From Halobiforma nitratireducens JCM 10879 (lineage in GTDB: Archaea; Halobacteriota; Halobacteria; Halobacteriales; Natrialbaceae): a stretch of DNA of 38,841 nucleotides. The position numbers and the translations under genes were made by a program. The notes under the pieces were generated by a model. The model searched no databases. It was not told the origin of the DNA and was given only the letters and a program-made list of their open reading frames with translations. Positions 6,574 to 14,093 of this stretch are shown here, piece after piece; the first letter of the stretch is position 1, and each line of letters begins with the position of its first letter. Location of the stretch: assembly GCF_000337895.1 (NCBI RefSeq), contig NZ_AOMA01000146.1, forward strand, positions 1-38,841, read 5' to 3'.

Positions 6574-8547
6574 ATGGGACAAACTCTCACCGAAAAGGTT
6601 CTCGACGATCACCTCGTCGACGGCGAACTCGAGACCGGCGAGGAAATCGGTATCGAGATCGACCAGGTCCTCACTCAGGACACGACGGGGACGATGGTGT
6701 GGCTGCAGTTCGAGGCGATGGGACTGGACGAAGTCCAGACCGAAATCGCCGCCCAGTACTGTGACCACCAGACCTACCAGTTCGACTTTAAGAACACCGA
6801 CGACCACCGCTTCCTGCGTTCTGCGGCCGGCAAATACGGTGCGTACTTCTCCCGACCCGGTAACGGTATCTGTCACAACGTCCACCGCGAGAACTTCGCG
6901 GCTCCCGGCAAGACGCTGCTCGGTTCCGACTCGCACACACCGACCCCCGGCGGCCTCGGTCAGCTCGCGATCGGTGCTGGCGGGATCGACGTGACCGTCG
7001 CCATGGGCGGTGCTCCCTACTACATCGAGATGCCCGAGATCGTCAACGTCCGCCTCGAGGGCGAGCTCCCCGAGTGGGCGACGGCGAAAGACGTCATCCT
7101 CGAGTTGTTGCGACGCCTGAGCGTCAAGGGCGGCGTCGGCAAGATTCTCGAGTACACCGGTCCCGGCGTCGAATCGCTCACCGCGCCCGAGCGTATGACT
7201 ATCACCAACATGGGCACCGAGCTCGGCGCGACCTCCTCGATCTTCCCGACCGACGAGCAGACCGAAGACTACCTCGAGCGTGTCGGCCGCGGCGACGAGT
7301 ACGTCGAGCTCCAGCCCGACGAGGACGCCGAGTACGACGACGAGATCGTCGTCGATCTCTCGGAGCTCGAGCCGCTGATCGCCCAGCCGTCGATGCCGGA
7401 CAACGTCGTCCCCGTCCGCGAAGTCGCGGGCCAAGACGTCGACCAGGTCATCGTCGGCTCCTGTACCAACGGCGGCTACGAGGACATTCTCCCTGCCGCG
7501 AAGATGCTCGAGGACCGTGAGGTCAACCCGACTACGGAGATGATCGTCGCGCCCGGTAGCAAGCAGGCCTCCGAGATGCTCGCCCGCGAGGGCTGGGTCG
7601 CGGAGATGATGGCTGCCGGCGTCAACTTCTCCGAGGCGACCTGCGGAGCGTGTATCGGTATCGGTCACGTCCCCGCCAGCGACTCCGTCTCGCTGCGGAC
7701 GTTCAACCGCAACTTCGAGGGTCGCTCCGGTATCGAAGACGACAACGTCTTCCTCTGTTCGCCGGAAGTCGCCGCCGCTGCGGCGATCAAAGGCGAAATC
7801 GTCGACCCCCGAGACCTCGCCGACGAACTCGGCGACCTCGAGGACCCAGGCATCGAGCTCCCCGACGAGTACGACGGCTCGAAGACGGACCTCATCACGC
7901 CCGACGAAGCCCCCGACGACGAGCTCGTCAAGGGCCCGAACATCGGCGACGTTCCGCTCCGGGACGAACTCGGATCGGACATCGAGGGTGATGCACTCCT
8001 GAAGATGGAAGACAACATCACGACCGACCACATCATCCCTGCGACCCAGGACATCCTGATGTACCGGTCGAACATCGAGAAGCTCTCCGAGTTTACTCTG
8101 AGCCGCGTCGACGACACCTTCGCCGAGCGCGCGAAGGAAGCCGACGGCGGCGTCCTCGTCGCCGGCGAGAACTACGGCCAGGGCTCCTCGCGTGAGCACG
8201 CCGCGATGTGTCCGATGTACCTCGGTATCGAGGCCGTCCTCGCCCAGAGCTTCGCCCGAATCCACCGCGCGAACCTCTTCAACTTCGGGATCGTCCCCCT
8301 GACGATCGACGAAGAGACCTACGAGGACATCGACCAGGGCGACGAGGTCGAAATCGTCGACGACGTCTACGACGCCGTCACCTCCGGTCAGGAAGAGTTC
8401 ACGGTCCGTGTCGGTGACGAGGAGTACACCGCCACGCTCGACGCCTCCGAGCGTGAACGCGACATCCTCGCGGCCGGTGGCAAGCTCGCCTGGACGAAAG
8501 AGCAGGCCGAAGAGAGCGGAAGCGGCGCGACACCCGCCGACGACTGA
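6574..8547 (+). CDS. acn: Aconitate hydratase
   Basis: This is the TCA-cycle enzyme that interconverts citrate and isocitrate through cis-aconitate with a [4Fe-4S] cluster. It has 657 residues, short compared with the roughly 890 of bacterial AcnA and typical of the archaeal form. The cluster ligands are visible: Cys297 in VGSCTNG, and Cys357 and Cys360 in EATCGACIGIGH. Other conserved blocks are LGSDSHTPTPGGLG (116-129) and the swivel-domain motif YGQGSSREHAA (534-544). A flexible acidic linker (about 410-460) joins the core and swivel domains. ATG 6574 is chosen over upstream in-frame codons because of the TATA box and because MGQTLTEKVLDDHL is a natural family start. It is transcribed alone. 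Confidence 0.96.
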   Translation: MGQTLTEKVLDDHLVDGELETGEEIGIEIDQVLTQDTTGTMVWLQFEAMGLDEVQTEIAAQYCDHQTYQFDFKNTDDHRFLRSAAGKYGAYFSRPGNGICHNVHRENFAAPGKTLLGSDSHTPTPGGLGQLAIGAGGIDVTVAMGGAPYYIEMPEIVNVRLEGELPEWATAKDVILELLRRLSVKGGVGKILEYTGPGVESLTAPERMTITNMGTELGATSSIFPTDEQTEDYLERVGRGDEYVELQPDEDAEYDDEIVVDLSELEPLIAQPSMPDNVVPVREVAGQDVDQVIVGSCTNGGYEDILPAAKMLEDREVNPTTEMIVAPGSKQASEMLAREGWVAEMMAAGVNFSEATCGACIGIGHVPASDSVSLRTFNRNFEGRSGIEDDNVFLCSPEVAAAAAIKGEIVDPRDLADELGDLEDPGIELPDEYDGSKTDLITPDEAPDDELVKGPNIGDVPLRDELGSDIEGDALLKMEDNITTDHIIPATQDILMYRSNIEKLSEFTLSRVDDTFAERAKEADGGVLVAGENYGQGSSREHAAMCPMYLGIEAVLAQSFARIHRANLFNFGIVPLTIDEETYEDIDQGDEVEIVDDVYDAVTSGQEEFTVRVGDEEYTATLDASERERDILAAGGKLAWTKEQAEESGSGATPADD

Positions 8548-8656
8548 TCGGTTGCCGACTGCCGATTGACGACTGGCTGCTACCGGCTACTCGCCGTTCG
8601 ATTCTCGTTTTCTTTCGGTTGTCTCCGAGCGCCTCGAGTGCCTCGAGCGAGTCGGT

Positions 8657-8688
8657 CGACTCGCCGACTCGCCGACTCGTCGACTCGT
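8657..8688. repeat. Tandem 8-bp repeat
   Basis: Four consecutive 8-base units occur: CGACTCGC twice, then CGACTCGT twice. They lie in the non-coding gap after aconitase. Each unit contains CGACTCG, so neighbouring units can form short alternative hairpins. It is probably a simple-sequence expansion with no clear role. Confidence 0.7.
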
Positions 8689-8766
8689 CGTCCCGGCCGC
8701 CCCGACCGTCTCGGCCGAATGCCGGTTCCGTCACCGTCATACCCCCACAGCGGATAGCTCGAGCGA

Positions 8767-9702
8767 ATGCCGACTGCGAACGGCACCGGGGTAGACTGTG
8801 CGAACGCGGGGTATCGACGCCTCTTCGAGAGCGACGAACTGACGGTTGGCCTCGGTTTCCCCCTGACGGGAACGAGTCAGTCGACGCCCGACATCGACCG
8901 GGAACTCGAACTCGCTCGCCACGCCGAGTCGCTGGGATTCGACGGACTCTGGGCCCGCGACGTTCCGACCTACTGGCCGGCGTTCGGCGACGCAGGACAG
9001 ACGTTCGACACCTGGCCGTGGCTCTCCCACGTCGCCGCCCATACCGACGAGCCAGCGCTGGGCACCGCGAGCGTCGTCCTCACGCTCCGGCATCCGATCC
9101 ACGTCGCGAAATCGGCGGCCACCGTCGACCGCCTGTCGGATGGCCGGCTCGTGCTCGGCGTCGCGTCGGGCGACCGCGATCCGGAGTTTCCCGCCTTCGA
9201 CATCGACCGCGAAGAGCGTGGGGAGCTGTTCCGCGAGCGATTCGAAGCCATCCGGACGCTCTGGACCGCAGAGAGCCCCGAACTCGAGGGGGAGTGGGGA
9301 TCACTCGATGGCCAACTCGAGATCGTCCCGGAGCCGACGAGCGAATCGATTCCGATGCTTCCGACGGGGAACGCCCGGCAGTCACGGGAGTGGATCGCCG
9401 AGCACGGGGACGGCTGGCTGTTCTATCACCTGCCGGAGCGCACCCTCGAGGAGTACGTACAGCGGTGGCGGGCCGACGCCGGCGACGAGCCGTACGCGAT
9501 GGCGGTCCGCGTGGAGGTGGCCGACGATCCCGCCACAGGCCCAGAACAGCTTCATCTGGGGTATCGGGCCGGCATCGAGTGGTTCCGGGACTACTTCGCT
9601 CGGCTGGACGCGTACGGCGTGGATCACGTGATCGTCTCGATCGAGAACGAGGACCCGGAGGCGGCGATGACGCGGTTCGCCGAAGCGATCGTTGCGGAGT
9701 AA
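8767..9702 (+). CDS. Luciferase-like (LLM class) flavin-dependent oxidoreductase
   Basis: This 311-residue protein has a TIM-barrel fold of the bacterial luciferase/F420 monooxygenase superfamily. Evidence is the first strand LTVGLGFPLTG, the helix ARHAESLGFDGLWARDVP, the cofactor-binding strand ALGTASVVLTLRHPIHVAK, the family hallmark TVDRLSDGRLVLGVASGDRD, and the late IPMLPTGNARQSREWIAEHG. The pattern with GFPLTGTSQSTPDI and GVASGDRDPEFPAF matches the BA3436-type luciferase-like subgroup. The cofactor may be FMN or F420. The substrate is unknown. It is followed at once by a convergent exported-protein gene (3-base gap), so it is unlikely to belong to the surface locus. Confidence 0.85.
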   Translation: MPTANGTGVDCANAGYRRLFESDELTVGLGFPLTGTSQSTPDIDRELELARHAESLGFDGLWARDVPTYWPAFGDAGQTFDTWPWLSHVAAHTDEPALGTASVVLTLRHPIHVAKSAATVDRLSDGRLVLGVASGDRDPEFPAFDIDREERGELFRERFEAIRTLWTAESPELEGEWGSLDGQLEIVPEPTSESIPMLPTGNARQSREWIAEHGDGWLFYHLPERTLEEYVQRWRADAGDEPYAMAVRVEVADDPATGPEQLHLGYRAGIEWFRDYFARLDAYGVDHVIVSIENEDPEAAMTRFAEAIVAE

Positions 9703-9705
9703 CAG

Positions 9706-10827
9706 TTACGGGTTCGATTTCCCGTCGTCGCCCGACTCGAGTTCGATATCGACCGTCTCGGTCCGTCGTGATTTCGCCGCAGTCCCGGGTGCTGTGCCGT
9801 TCGGGTCGACCTCGAGGACGGGGACGAGCGACCGGGACCGGTCGTCGTGGCTCGAGGGGGACTCGGGTTCGCCGTCGCTTTCGGGTTCGCTTTTCGCCCG
9901 CCCGTTGGCACCAGGACCGCTCTCGAGTTCGGTGTCGACCGTCACGGTCGGGGCTTTCGTGATCGCGTCCCGCAACTCCTCGTCGGACCGGGTGTCGGAC
10001 GCGGATGGAGACTCGGTCGTGTTCCGATCGGGAGCGGATGGGTGGGCCGATCTCGGACCTCGATCGTCGACGGGGATCCGCGCGTCCGGAAACCGGAGTC
10101 GAAGCGTCGGGAGCGATCCGTAACTCGCGTCGATGGTCGCTTCGGTCCGCCGTTTGTCGCCGTCACAGGGGACGAGTTCGACGAGCAACGCGAGATAGGC
10201 ATTCCCGTGTTCGTCCAGCTGGCGTCGTTTCCGAACGACGAGAATCTTGTTCCAGCCGAACCAGCGCAGATCGCACACGAGCAAGACGCCGGAGATCACC
10301 GTAAGGGTACGCACGGTGTCCATGTGGCTCGTCTCCCCGTCGGCGACGATCTCGATCGGCGTCGTGATCGGCTCGTCGAGACACGACCAGTCACAGTCGA
10401 GGTTCAGATCGATCCCGACGCCGATCTCCGTTCCGGGACGTAACTCCTCGACCTCGAGTCGGGTACCGTCGTCGGTTACGGTACCTGCCTCGGTTTCGAA
10501 CCGGAGCGTGTCGTCCTCGAGCGCTAACGTGAGTTCGTGGATATCGTCCGGGAGTTGGTTGGCGACGTCGAACGTCGCGAGCGGCAACCGCTTGTCGTCG
10601 TCCCCGAACAGGAGATCGCTCGTTTCGACACCATCGTCGGAGTCGCCGGTCTCGACCAGCCCGAGGTACGCCTCTTCGTCCGCCACGGCGTCGATCTCGA
10701 CGTCTCGCTCGGCCCCGGCGTTCGAGAGAGCCAGGGTATCGACGGCCAACAGTCCGCTCGAGCCGGCAAGCATGGCTAGTATGGTACGTCTCGTTCCTGT
10801 CATCGGTCGGTTTCGTTTCCGTGTCAT
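9706..10827 (-). CDS. Exported DUF1102/TasA-like protein with long acidic tail
   Basis: The 373-residue protein starts MTRKRNRPMTGTRRTILAML. A second ATG at 10803 gives a start closer to its paralogues MERRKFVI and MKRRSFIV. The RR pair and hydrophobic run AMLAGSSGLLAVDTLAL (residues 18-34) form an export signal. It is followed by SNAGAERDVEIDAVADEEAYLGL, which parallels the same region of the two small exported proteins at 12173-13278 (VEAERSVEVDV.GDAQAYLEL). A predicted beta-rich domain runs to about 190, with the pair Cys144 and Cys148. The region to about 250 (WFGWNKILVVRKRRQLDEHG) is a distinct domain, and the last 120 residues are low-complexity and charged. Downstream of the divergent regulator gene in the same direction, it is probably part of the surface locus. 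Confidence 0.7.
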   Translation of the reverse strand: MTRKRNRPMTGTRRTILAMLAGSSGLLAVDTLALSNAGAERDVEIDAVADEEAYLGLVETGDSDDGVETSDLLFGDDDKRLPLATFDVANQLPDDIHELTLALEDDTLRFETEAGTVTDDGTRLEVEELRPGTEIGVGIDLNLDCDWSCLDEPITTPIEIVADGETSHMDTVRTLTVISGVLLVCDLRWFGWNKILVVRKRRQLDEHGNAYLALLVELVPCDGDKRRTEATIDASYGSLPTLRLRFPDARIPVDDRGPRSAHPSAPDRNTTESPSASDTRSDEELRDAITKAPTVTVDTELESGPGANGRAKSEPESDGEPESPSSHDDRSRSLVPVLEVDPNGTAPGTAAKSRRTETVDIELESGDDGKSNP

Positions 10828-10959
10828 GCGATCGTTCGGTTACGTTGGGCACGTTCCAGTTCGGTCGTGGTCGTGGTCGTCCATCGCGAACGGCCGACAC
10901 GCCTCGAAGCCGACTCGAGAGGCCGGCCGTCCGTTCGCACTCGAGTTCGGAGCCGTGAG

Positions 10960-11652
10960 TCAGGCACCGTCATCGTCCCGGTACTCGAGAGCTACGTCCG
11001 GCGGGCCGTCCGTGATCCCCAGCCGATTTCGGCGGGCGTAGTAGCGGTGTGCGACGGCCGATACCCCGAAGGAGACGAGAACGAACGCGCCCCACTGGTA
11101 CGGGGACAGCGCCGCGAGCGGCCCGGGACCGACCACAGAGACCGCGAGCAAAACTGCAGCCAGCGCAGTCAGTCCGAGGTAGTAATCGCTCCAGGGAATC
11201 TCGTGTCCTCGTACGACATCCATGTAGATTTCGACGTCCTCGAGGGCTGCCGTGGGCTCTACGGTCCCGCGGTCCCGGTTGAACTCGATAACGCCGGCCT
11301 CGTCCATCTTCGGGAGATGAGACTGGTGTAAGGCCGTGTAGACACGCTTGCGATCGCTGCTGGAAACCTCGTGAAGTTCGAGGCCGTCCTCGGAGGCGGC
11401 GATCTCTTCGGAGAGCGTCCCGATGTCGATCGCGTCCCCTTCGCGCATGAGTTCGTGGAGGACGTGGCGGCGACGCCGGTTCGAAAGAATCTCGAAGAGT
11501 TCGTCCTCGGTGAGCGCTTCGTCGGTCGGCTCGGTGGCTGGTGAACCCTCGGCATCGGCAGGGCCGACAGTGTCGGTGTCGGCCACCCCATCGGCCGTAT
11601 CGTGATCCGATGTGTCGGTTTCCCCAGTAGAGCCTGCTTGCGTTACCCCCAT
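10960..11652 (-). CDS. DUF7344-type winged-helix regulator with membrane anchor
   Basis: The 230-residue protein has an acidic disordered N-terminus (1-45). A winged helix follows (47-135) with the typical ELFEILSNRRRRHVLHELMR, SEEIAASEDG and RVYTALHQSHLPKMDEAGVI. Two membrane segments are predicted at about 158-175 and 186-204, then a short basic cytoplasmic tail. This architecture is frequent in haloarchaea and is thought to be a membrane-tethered transcription factor. It is divergent from the small exported TasA-like genes and lies beside another exported protein, so it is the natural candidate regulator of the locus. A CTATTTTAC element at about 11681-11689 lies roughly 33 bases before ATG 11652 and may be its TATA box. 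Confidence 0.82.
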   Translation of the reverse strand: MGVTQAGSTGETDTSDHDTADGVADTDTVGPADAEGSPATEPTDEALTEDELFEILSNRRRRHVLHELMREGDAIDIGTLSEEIAASEDGLELHEVSSSDRKRVYTALHQSHLPKMDEAGVIEFNRDRGTVEPTAALEDVEIYMDVVRGHEIPWSDYYLGLTALAAVLLAVSVVGPGPLAALSPYQWGAFVLVSFGVSAVAHRYYARRNRLGITDGPPDVALEYRDDDGA

Positions 11653-12031
11653 GTCGGGTAGTCCATATTACGTTCACTGGTAAAATAGTTATGCAAGAAA
11701 TAAGTATTTGGTTCCAATCGGTACGGAGCGGAATTCACAATCGACGTTTCAGACCGAGTCAACGAGTGGAATACTCGAACGGACGGGCGTCGGCCGACGG
11801 TCGACGGGCGAAAGCGATGTTCAAGACGCTATTAACGCCGAGTCAACGATCGATTCCGGCATCGACCGGCGTTTTCGAGTTCGGTGACCGTGAGTCAACT
11901 GGAACCGGAACCGCAAGTCGGAGTCGTTGGGTCCGACCTCTACCAGGTCAACGGATGGCCGACTCCAGTTCGGTTCAGTCAGTCGAGTGTTGACGATCGT
12001 TCTTCGGTAATTGAAATTAACTCCACGAGTG

Positions 12032-12043
12032 TATTACAATACC
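12032..12043. promoter_or_regulatory. Palindrome GTATTACAATAC, candidate operator (copy 1)
   Basis: This perfect inverted repeat has two 5-base arms separated by AC. The identical 12-mer recurs at 13689-13700, and I found no further copy in the window. This copy lies 130 bases before the first small exported protein gene. It could be an operator or could overlap a promoter. Confidence 0.55.
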
Positions 12044-12068
12044 CCTTGGCAGGGTTGTCCGAGATGTA

Positions 12069-12085
12069 ATCCCCGCGGTGGGGAT
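12069..12085 (+). other. Stem-loop in the presumed mRNA leader
   Basis: ATCCCC (12069-12074), loop GCGGT and GGGGAT (12080-12085) form a perfect 6-bp stem. It lies about 88 bases before ATG 12173, in the presumed 5' leader of the TasA-like genes. It could affect translation or mRNA stability, or be incidental. Confidence 0.4.
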
Positions 12086-12172
12086 CGGGCGAACGACGAT
12101 ATCGAGCTGGTCCGTGTGGATGGCAGCTGTGGTCGCCCGCGAACACGAGACGACAAGACGGAGCATCCAACT

Positions 12173-12691
12173 ATGGAACGACGCAAATTCGTCATTGGAA
12201 TGGGAGCACTGGCATCGGGAGCAGCGGCGGTCGTCGGTACGGGCGCGTTCTCGACCGTAGAAGCCGAGCGGTCGGTAGAGGTCGACGTCGAAGGCGACGC
12301 CCAGGCCTACCTCGAACTGACTGGCGACGAAGACTTCATCGCCAATCCCAACCCGACGGAGAGTGAACTCGAACTCGCGTTCGGCGTCGATGTGACGGCC
12401 GAAGGTGGTGGAACAGGCTTCAACGACGACGCTGTGACCGAAGTCGAAGGGATCGTCACGATCGCCAACCAGGGGACCGAGGACGACGTGCTGGTCGAAT
12501 TCGGCGAAAACGGTGACGACGGAAACGAGACGGAAGTCCACCTCGAGGACGCTGACGTGACGCTAACGCTGCCCGAAGACGAGACGCTCAACCCTGGCGA
12601 GAGTGTCGACGTCGACGTCACCGTCGATACGACCGATCCCTCCGGTAGTGAGAGCGAGGGAGACGTCACGATTTACGCCGAGGCACAGTAA
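12173..12691 (+). CDS. Small exported DUF1102/TasA-like protein 1
   Basis: The 172-residue protein starts MERRKFVIGMGALASGAAAV. It has an RR pair and a hydrophobic signal that ends near GTGAFSTVEA (22-31), followed by ERSVEVDVEGDAQAYLEL. That arrangement, a short signal sequence with a Gly-Ala-Phe junction and then beta-strands, is typical of DUF1102 proteins and resembles camelysin/TasA fibre subunits. The core contains VEGIVTIANQGTEDDVLVEF (91-110), a VxxxxNxG strand motif shared with its neighbours. The mature part is highly acidic and Cys-free. It is 20 bases upstream of a paralogue and near a dedicated-looking signal peptidase, so I infer a structural subunit of a surface fibre or layer. 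Confidence 0.78.
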   Translation: MERRKFVIGMGALASGAAAVVGTGAFSTVEAERSVEVDVEGDAQAYLELTGDEDFIANPNPTESELELAFGVDVTAEGGGTGFNDDAVTEVEGIVTIANQGTEDDVLVEFGENGDDGNETEVHLEDADVTLTLPEDETLNPGESVDVDVTVDTTDPSGSESEGDVTIYAEAQ

Positions 12692-12711
12692 CCCCGTCCT
12701 CGGGTACACTC

Positions 12712-13278
12712 ATGAAACGGAGATCGTTTATCGTTGCAGCAGGTGGCGTAGCCGCCGGTGGGTTGACGCTCGGTACTGGTGCCTTCAGCACCGTTGAGGC
12801 CGAACGGACCGTCGAAGTCGAGATCGCCCACGACGCCGAGGCGTATCTCAGTATAGAGTTTGGTCCGGAGGTTTCCGAGATCAGTGAGCAATTCACGGAA
12901 GATGTCGGTAATCAGATCGCACTCGACATCAACTCTCTCGCAAACGTCGACGGAACCGGAGACGGTGCCAATATGGGTGCCGTGACCACGTTCGACGAAC
13001 TGTTCCGGATTACGAACGCCGGATCGGATGGGGAGGACGTGTACTTCTGGGCCGAGTTCCCGGAGGACGACGACGAAACACTTCTGGAGGATATATTCCT
13101 CTATCCCGAATCCGACAACGGCTCACGGCTCGAGGGCGACGAGGAGCAACTCGAGCTAGCGACCGGCGAACAGGCATACATCGGGCTTGCGGTCGAGAAA
13201 GACTCGGGCGATACGACGCCCGCGTACGATCCTGACGACCCCGTCGTCTTGCACGCGGACACGGACGGACCAAGCTGA
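12712..13278 (+). CDS. Small exported DUF1102/TasA-like protein 2
   Basis: This 188-residue paralogue of the preceding gene has the same N-terminus: MKRRSFIVAAGGVAAGGLTL, then GTGAFSTVEAERTVEVEI (21-38) and DAEAYLSIEF. It carries a clearer TasA/DUF1102 core motif at about 92-116, TTFDELFRITNAGSDGEDVYFW, then an acidic linker and TGEQAYIGLAVEKDSG. In TasA-type fibres an N-terminal strand of one subunit completes the sheet of the next. The acidic strand just after the cleavage region is a candidate for this, which is inference. The start at ATG 12712 follows the previous stop by 20 bases, so the two genes are probably co-transcribed. Codon use is normal for the window. Confidence 0.8.
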   Translation: MKRRSFIVAAGGVAAGGLTLGTGAFSTVEAERTVEVEIAHDAEAYLSIEFGPEVSEISEQFTEDVGNQIALDINSLANVDGTGDGANMGAVTTFDELFRITNAGSDGEDVYFWAEFPEDDDETLLEDIFLYPESDNGSRLEGDEEQLELATGEQAYIGLAVEKDSGDTTPAYDPDDPVVLHADTDGPS

Positions 13279-13397
13279 TCGAGGACGGCCAGCCCGGACG
13301 TTCTTTGCCTTTCATACTATCGGACAAACCACTACACACACCGATCGTACTCGAGACGGGATCGGGTGTGTGCAGACTGTTGTCCAGTAGTATCGCC

Positions 13398-13659
13398 CCC
13401 GCCCACGGTGAGGCGGGGAATCCGCCTTGGTATCGATAGTAGTCACTGCACGTCAGTGCGTACCTGCTCGCCAGACTGACCGGCGGTCAGTGTGCAAATC
13501 GTTACAGGTAGGACTATCTTCGAGCAACGGGAGCATTCCGCCGTCTGCCCGCGGCGTCTCCGACGCCACGCTGTTCACGGCGTTCACAAGACCACTGATC
13601 TTGCACACACACCGGAACTCGTCGGGTTCCGGCGACGTTGACGAGAGCGAATCTCTCGT
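13398..13659 (+). ncRNA. Candidate structured RNA or transposon-end relic
   Basis: At least seven stem-loops occur within 262 bases: 13398-13404/13413-13419 (CCCCGCC/GGCGGGG), 13444-13448/13454-13458, 13475-13481/13485-13491 (ACTGACC/GGTCAGT), 13553-13558/13562-13567 (GGCGTC/GACGCC), 13587-13591/13599-13603, 13612-13618/13626-13632 (CCGGAAC/GTTCCGG) and 13641-13647/13653-13659 (ACGAGAG/CTCTCGT). The last two extend by G-U pairs only if the plus strand is the RNA, to 8 and 11 pairs. No known RNA motif was recognised. An IS200/IS605 right end is the main alternative. Confidence 0.35.
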
Positions 13660-13686
13660 TGACCCGTAGCGGACACGAGTCAACGG

Positions 13687-13702
13687 CCGTATTACAATAC
13701 GG
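13687..13702. promoter_or_regulatory. Palindrome containing GTATTACAATAC, candidate operator (copy 2)
   Basis: CCGTATT, AC, AATACGG form a perfect inverted repeat with 7-base arms. The inner 12 bases are identical to 12032-12043. It lies about 390 bases before the anchor-signal peptidase-DUF5305 operon. Confidence 0.55.
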
Positions 13703-14093
13703 GTAGCCGCGGTTCCCTCGAGCGGGAACGCGACGGTGAGCGAACCACCGGCCGCCTCGATAGCTTGGGGGCTCTCGAGGCAGGTGACGACGCGGCCGTG
13801 AGGAGTGCTCGAACGCCCGATCACCGATCACTCGTCATCCATCACCGATACTCTCACCCGTTCACCCGCTCGCATCGGCGGTCGCGTCGCCACGTCAGTG
13901 GTCACTCCGACGTGTCCACTGCCCGCCACACCCGATCGCCGGCGCGTTCCCGCCGACGGCTTTCGCCGTCGTCGCCGTCGTCGCCGTCGTCGAACGCAAC
14001 GCTACCCCGACGAACGGCCGGCCGTCCGGACTGGAGAACCGGGGGATGGCAGTGAGTTACGCGAGTTCGAATACGAGAGCACACCGAATACGC

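Larger units (their letters stand above)
11653..12172. other. Divergent regulatory region of the surface-fibre locus
   Basis: These 520 bases have no supported gene and are more AT-rich than their surroundings. They contain the presumed promoter of the DUF7344 gene at the left end, AT-rich promoter-like sequence at 12009-12020 (TAATTGAAATTA), the palindrome at 12032-12043 and a GC hairpin at 12069-12085. Transcription from near 12040 would give the exported-protein mRNA a leader of roughly 130 bases, unlike the leaderless genes elsewhere in the window. Confidence 0.55.
13279..14093. other. Long non-coding interval inside the surface locus
   Basis: These 815 bases lack a convincing gene. In order, they hold a series of inverted repeats (13398-13659), the second copy of the palindrome (within 13687-13702), and a nine-base repeat of GTCGTCGCC type at about 13970-13992 before the next gene. 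Frames on the minus strand at 13514-13720 (for example VGDAAGRRRNAPVARR before a stop) faintly recall transposase-like C-termini. I could not establish this. Confidence 0.45.

Noticed and set aside
6523-8265. Long minus-strand open frame of 580 codons opposite aconitase
   Set aside because: It has no domain and mirrors aconitase codons. Aconitase motifs and cluster cysteines fix the plus strand.
13398-13419. CCCCGCC/GGCGGGG repeat as a CRISPR repeat
   Set aside because: Only one copy and no spaced array. No CRISPR array or cas gene was seen anywhere in the window.
13514-13831. Minus-strand open frames suggestive of a TnpB C-terminus
   Set aside because: I could not align any RuvC or zinc-finger motif, so it is not called a gene. 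It is mentioned only as an alternative for the hairpin region.
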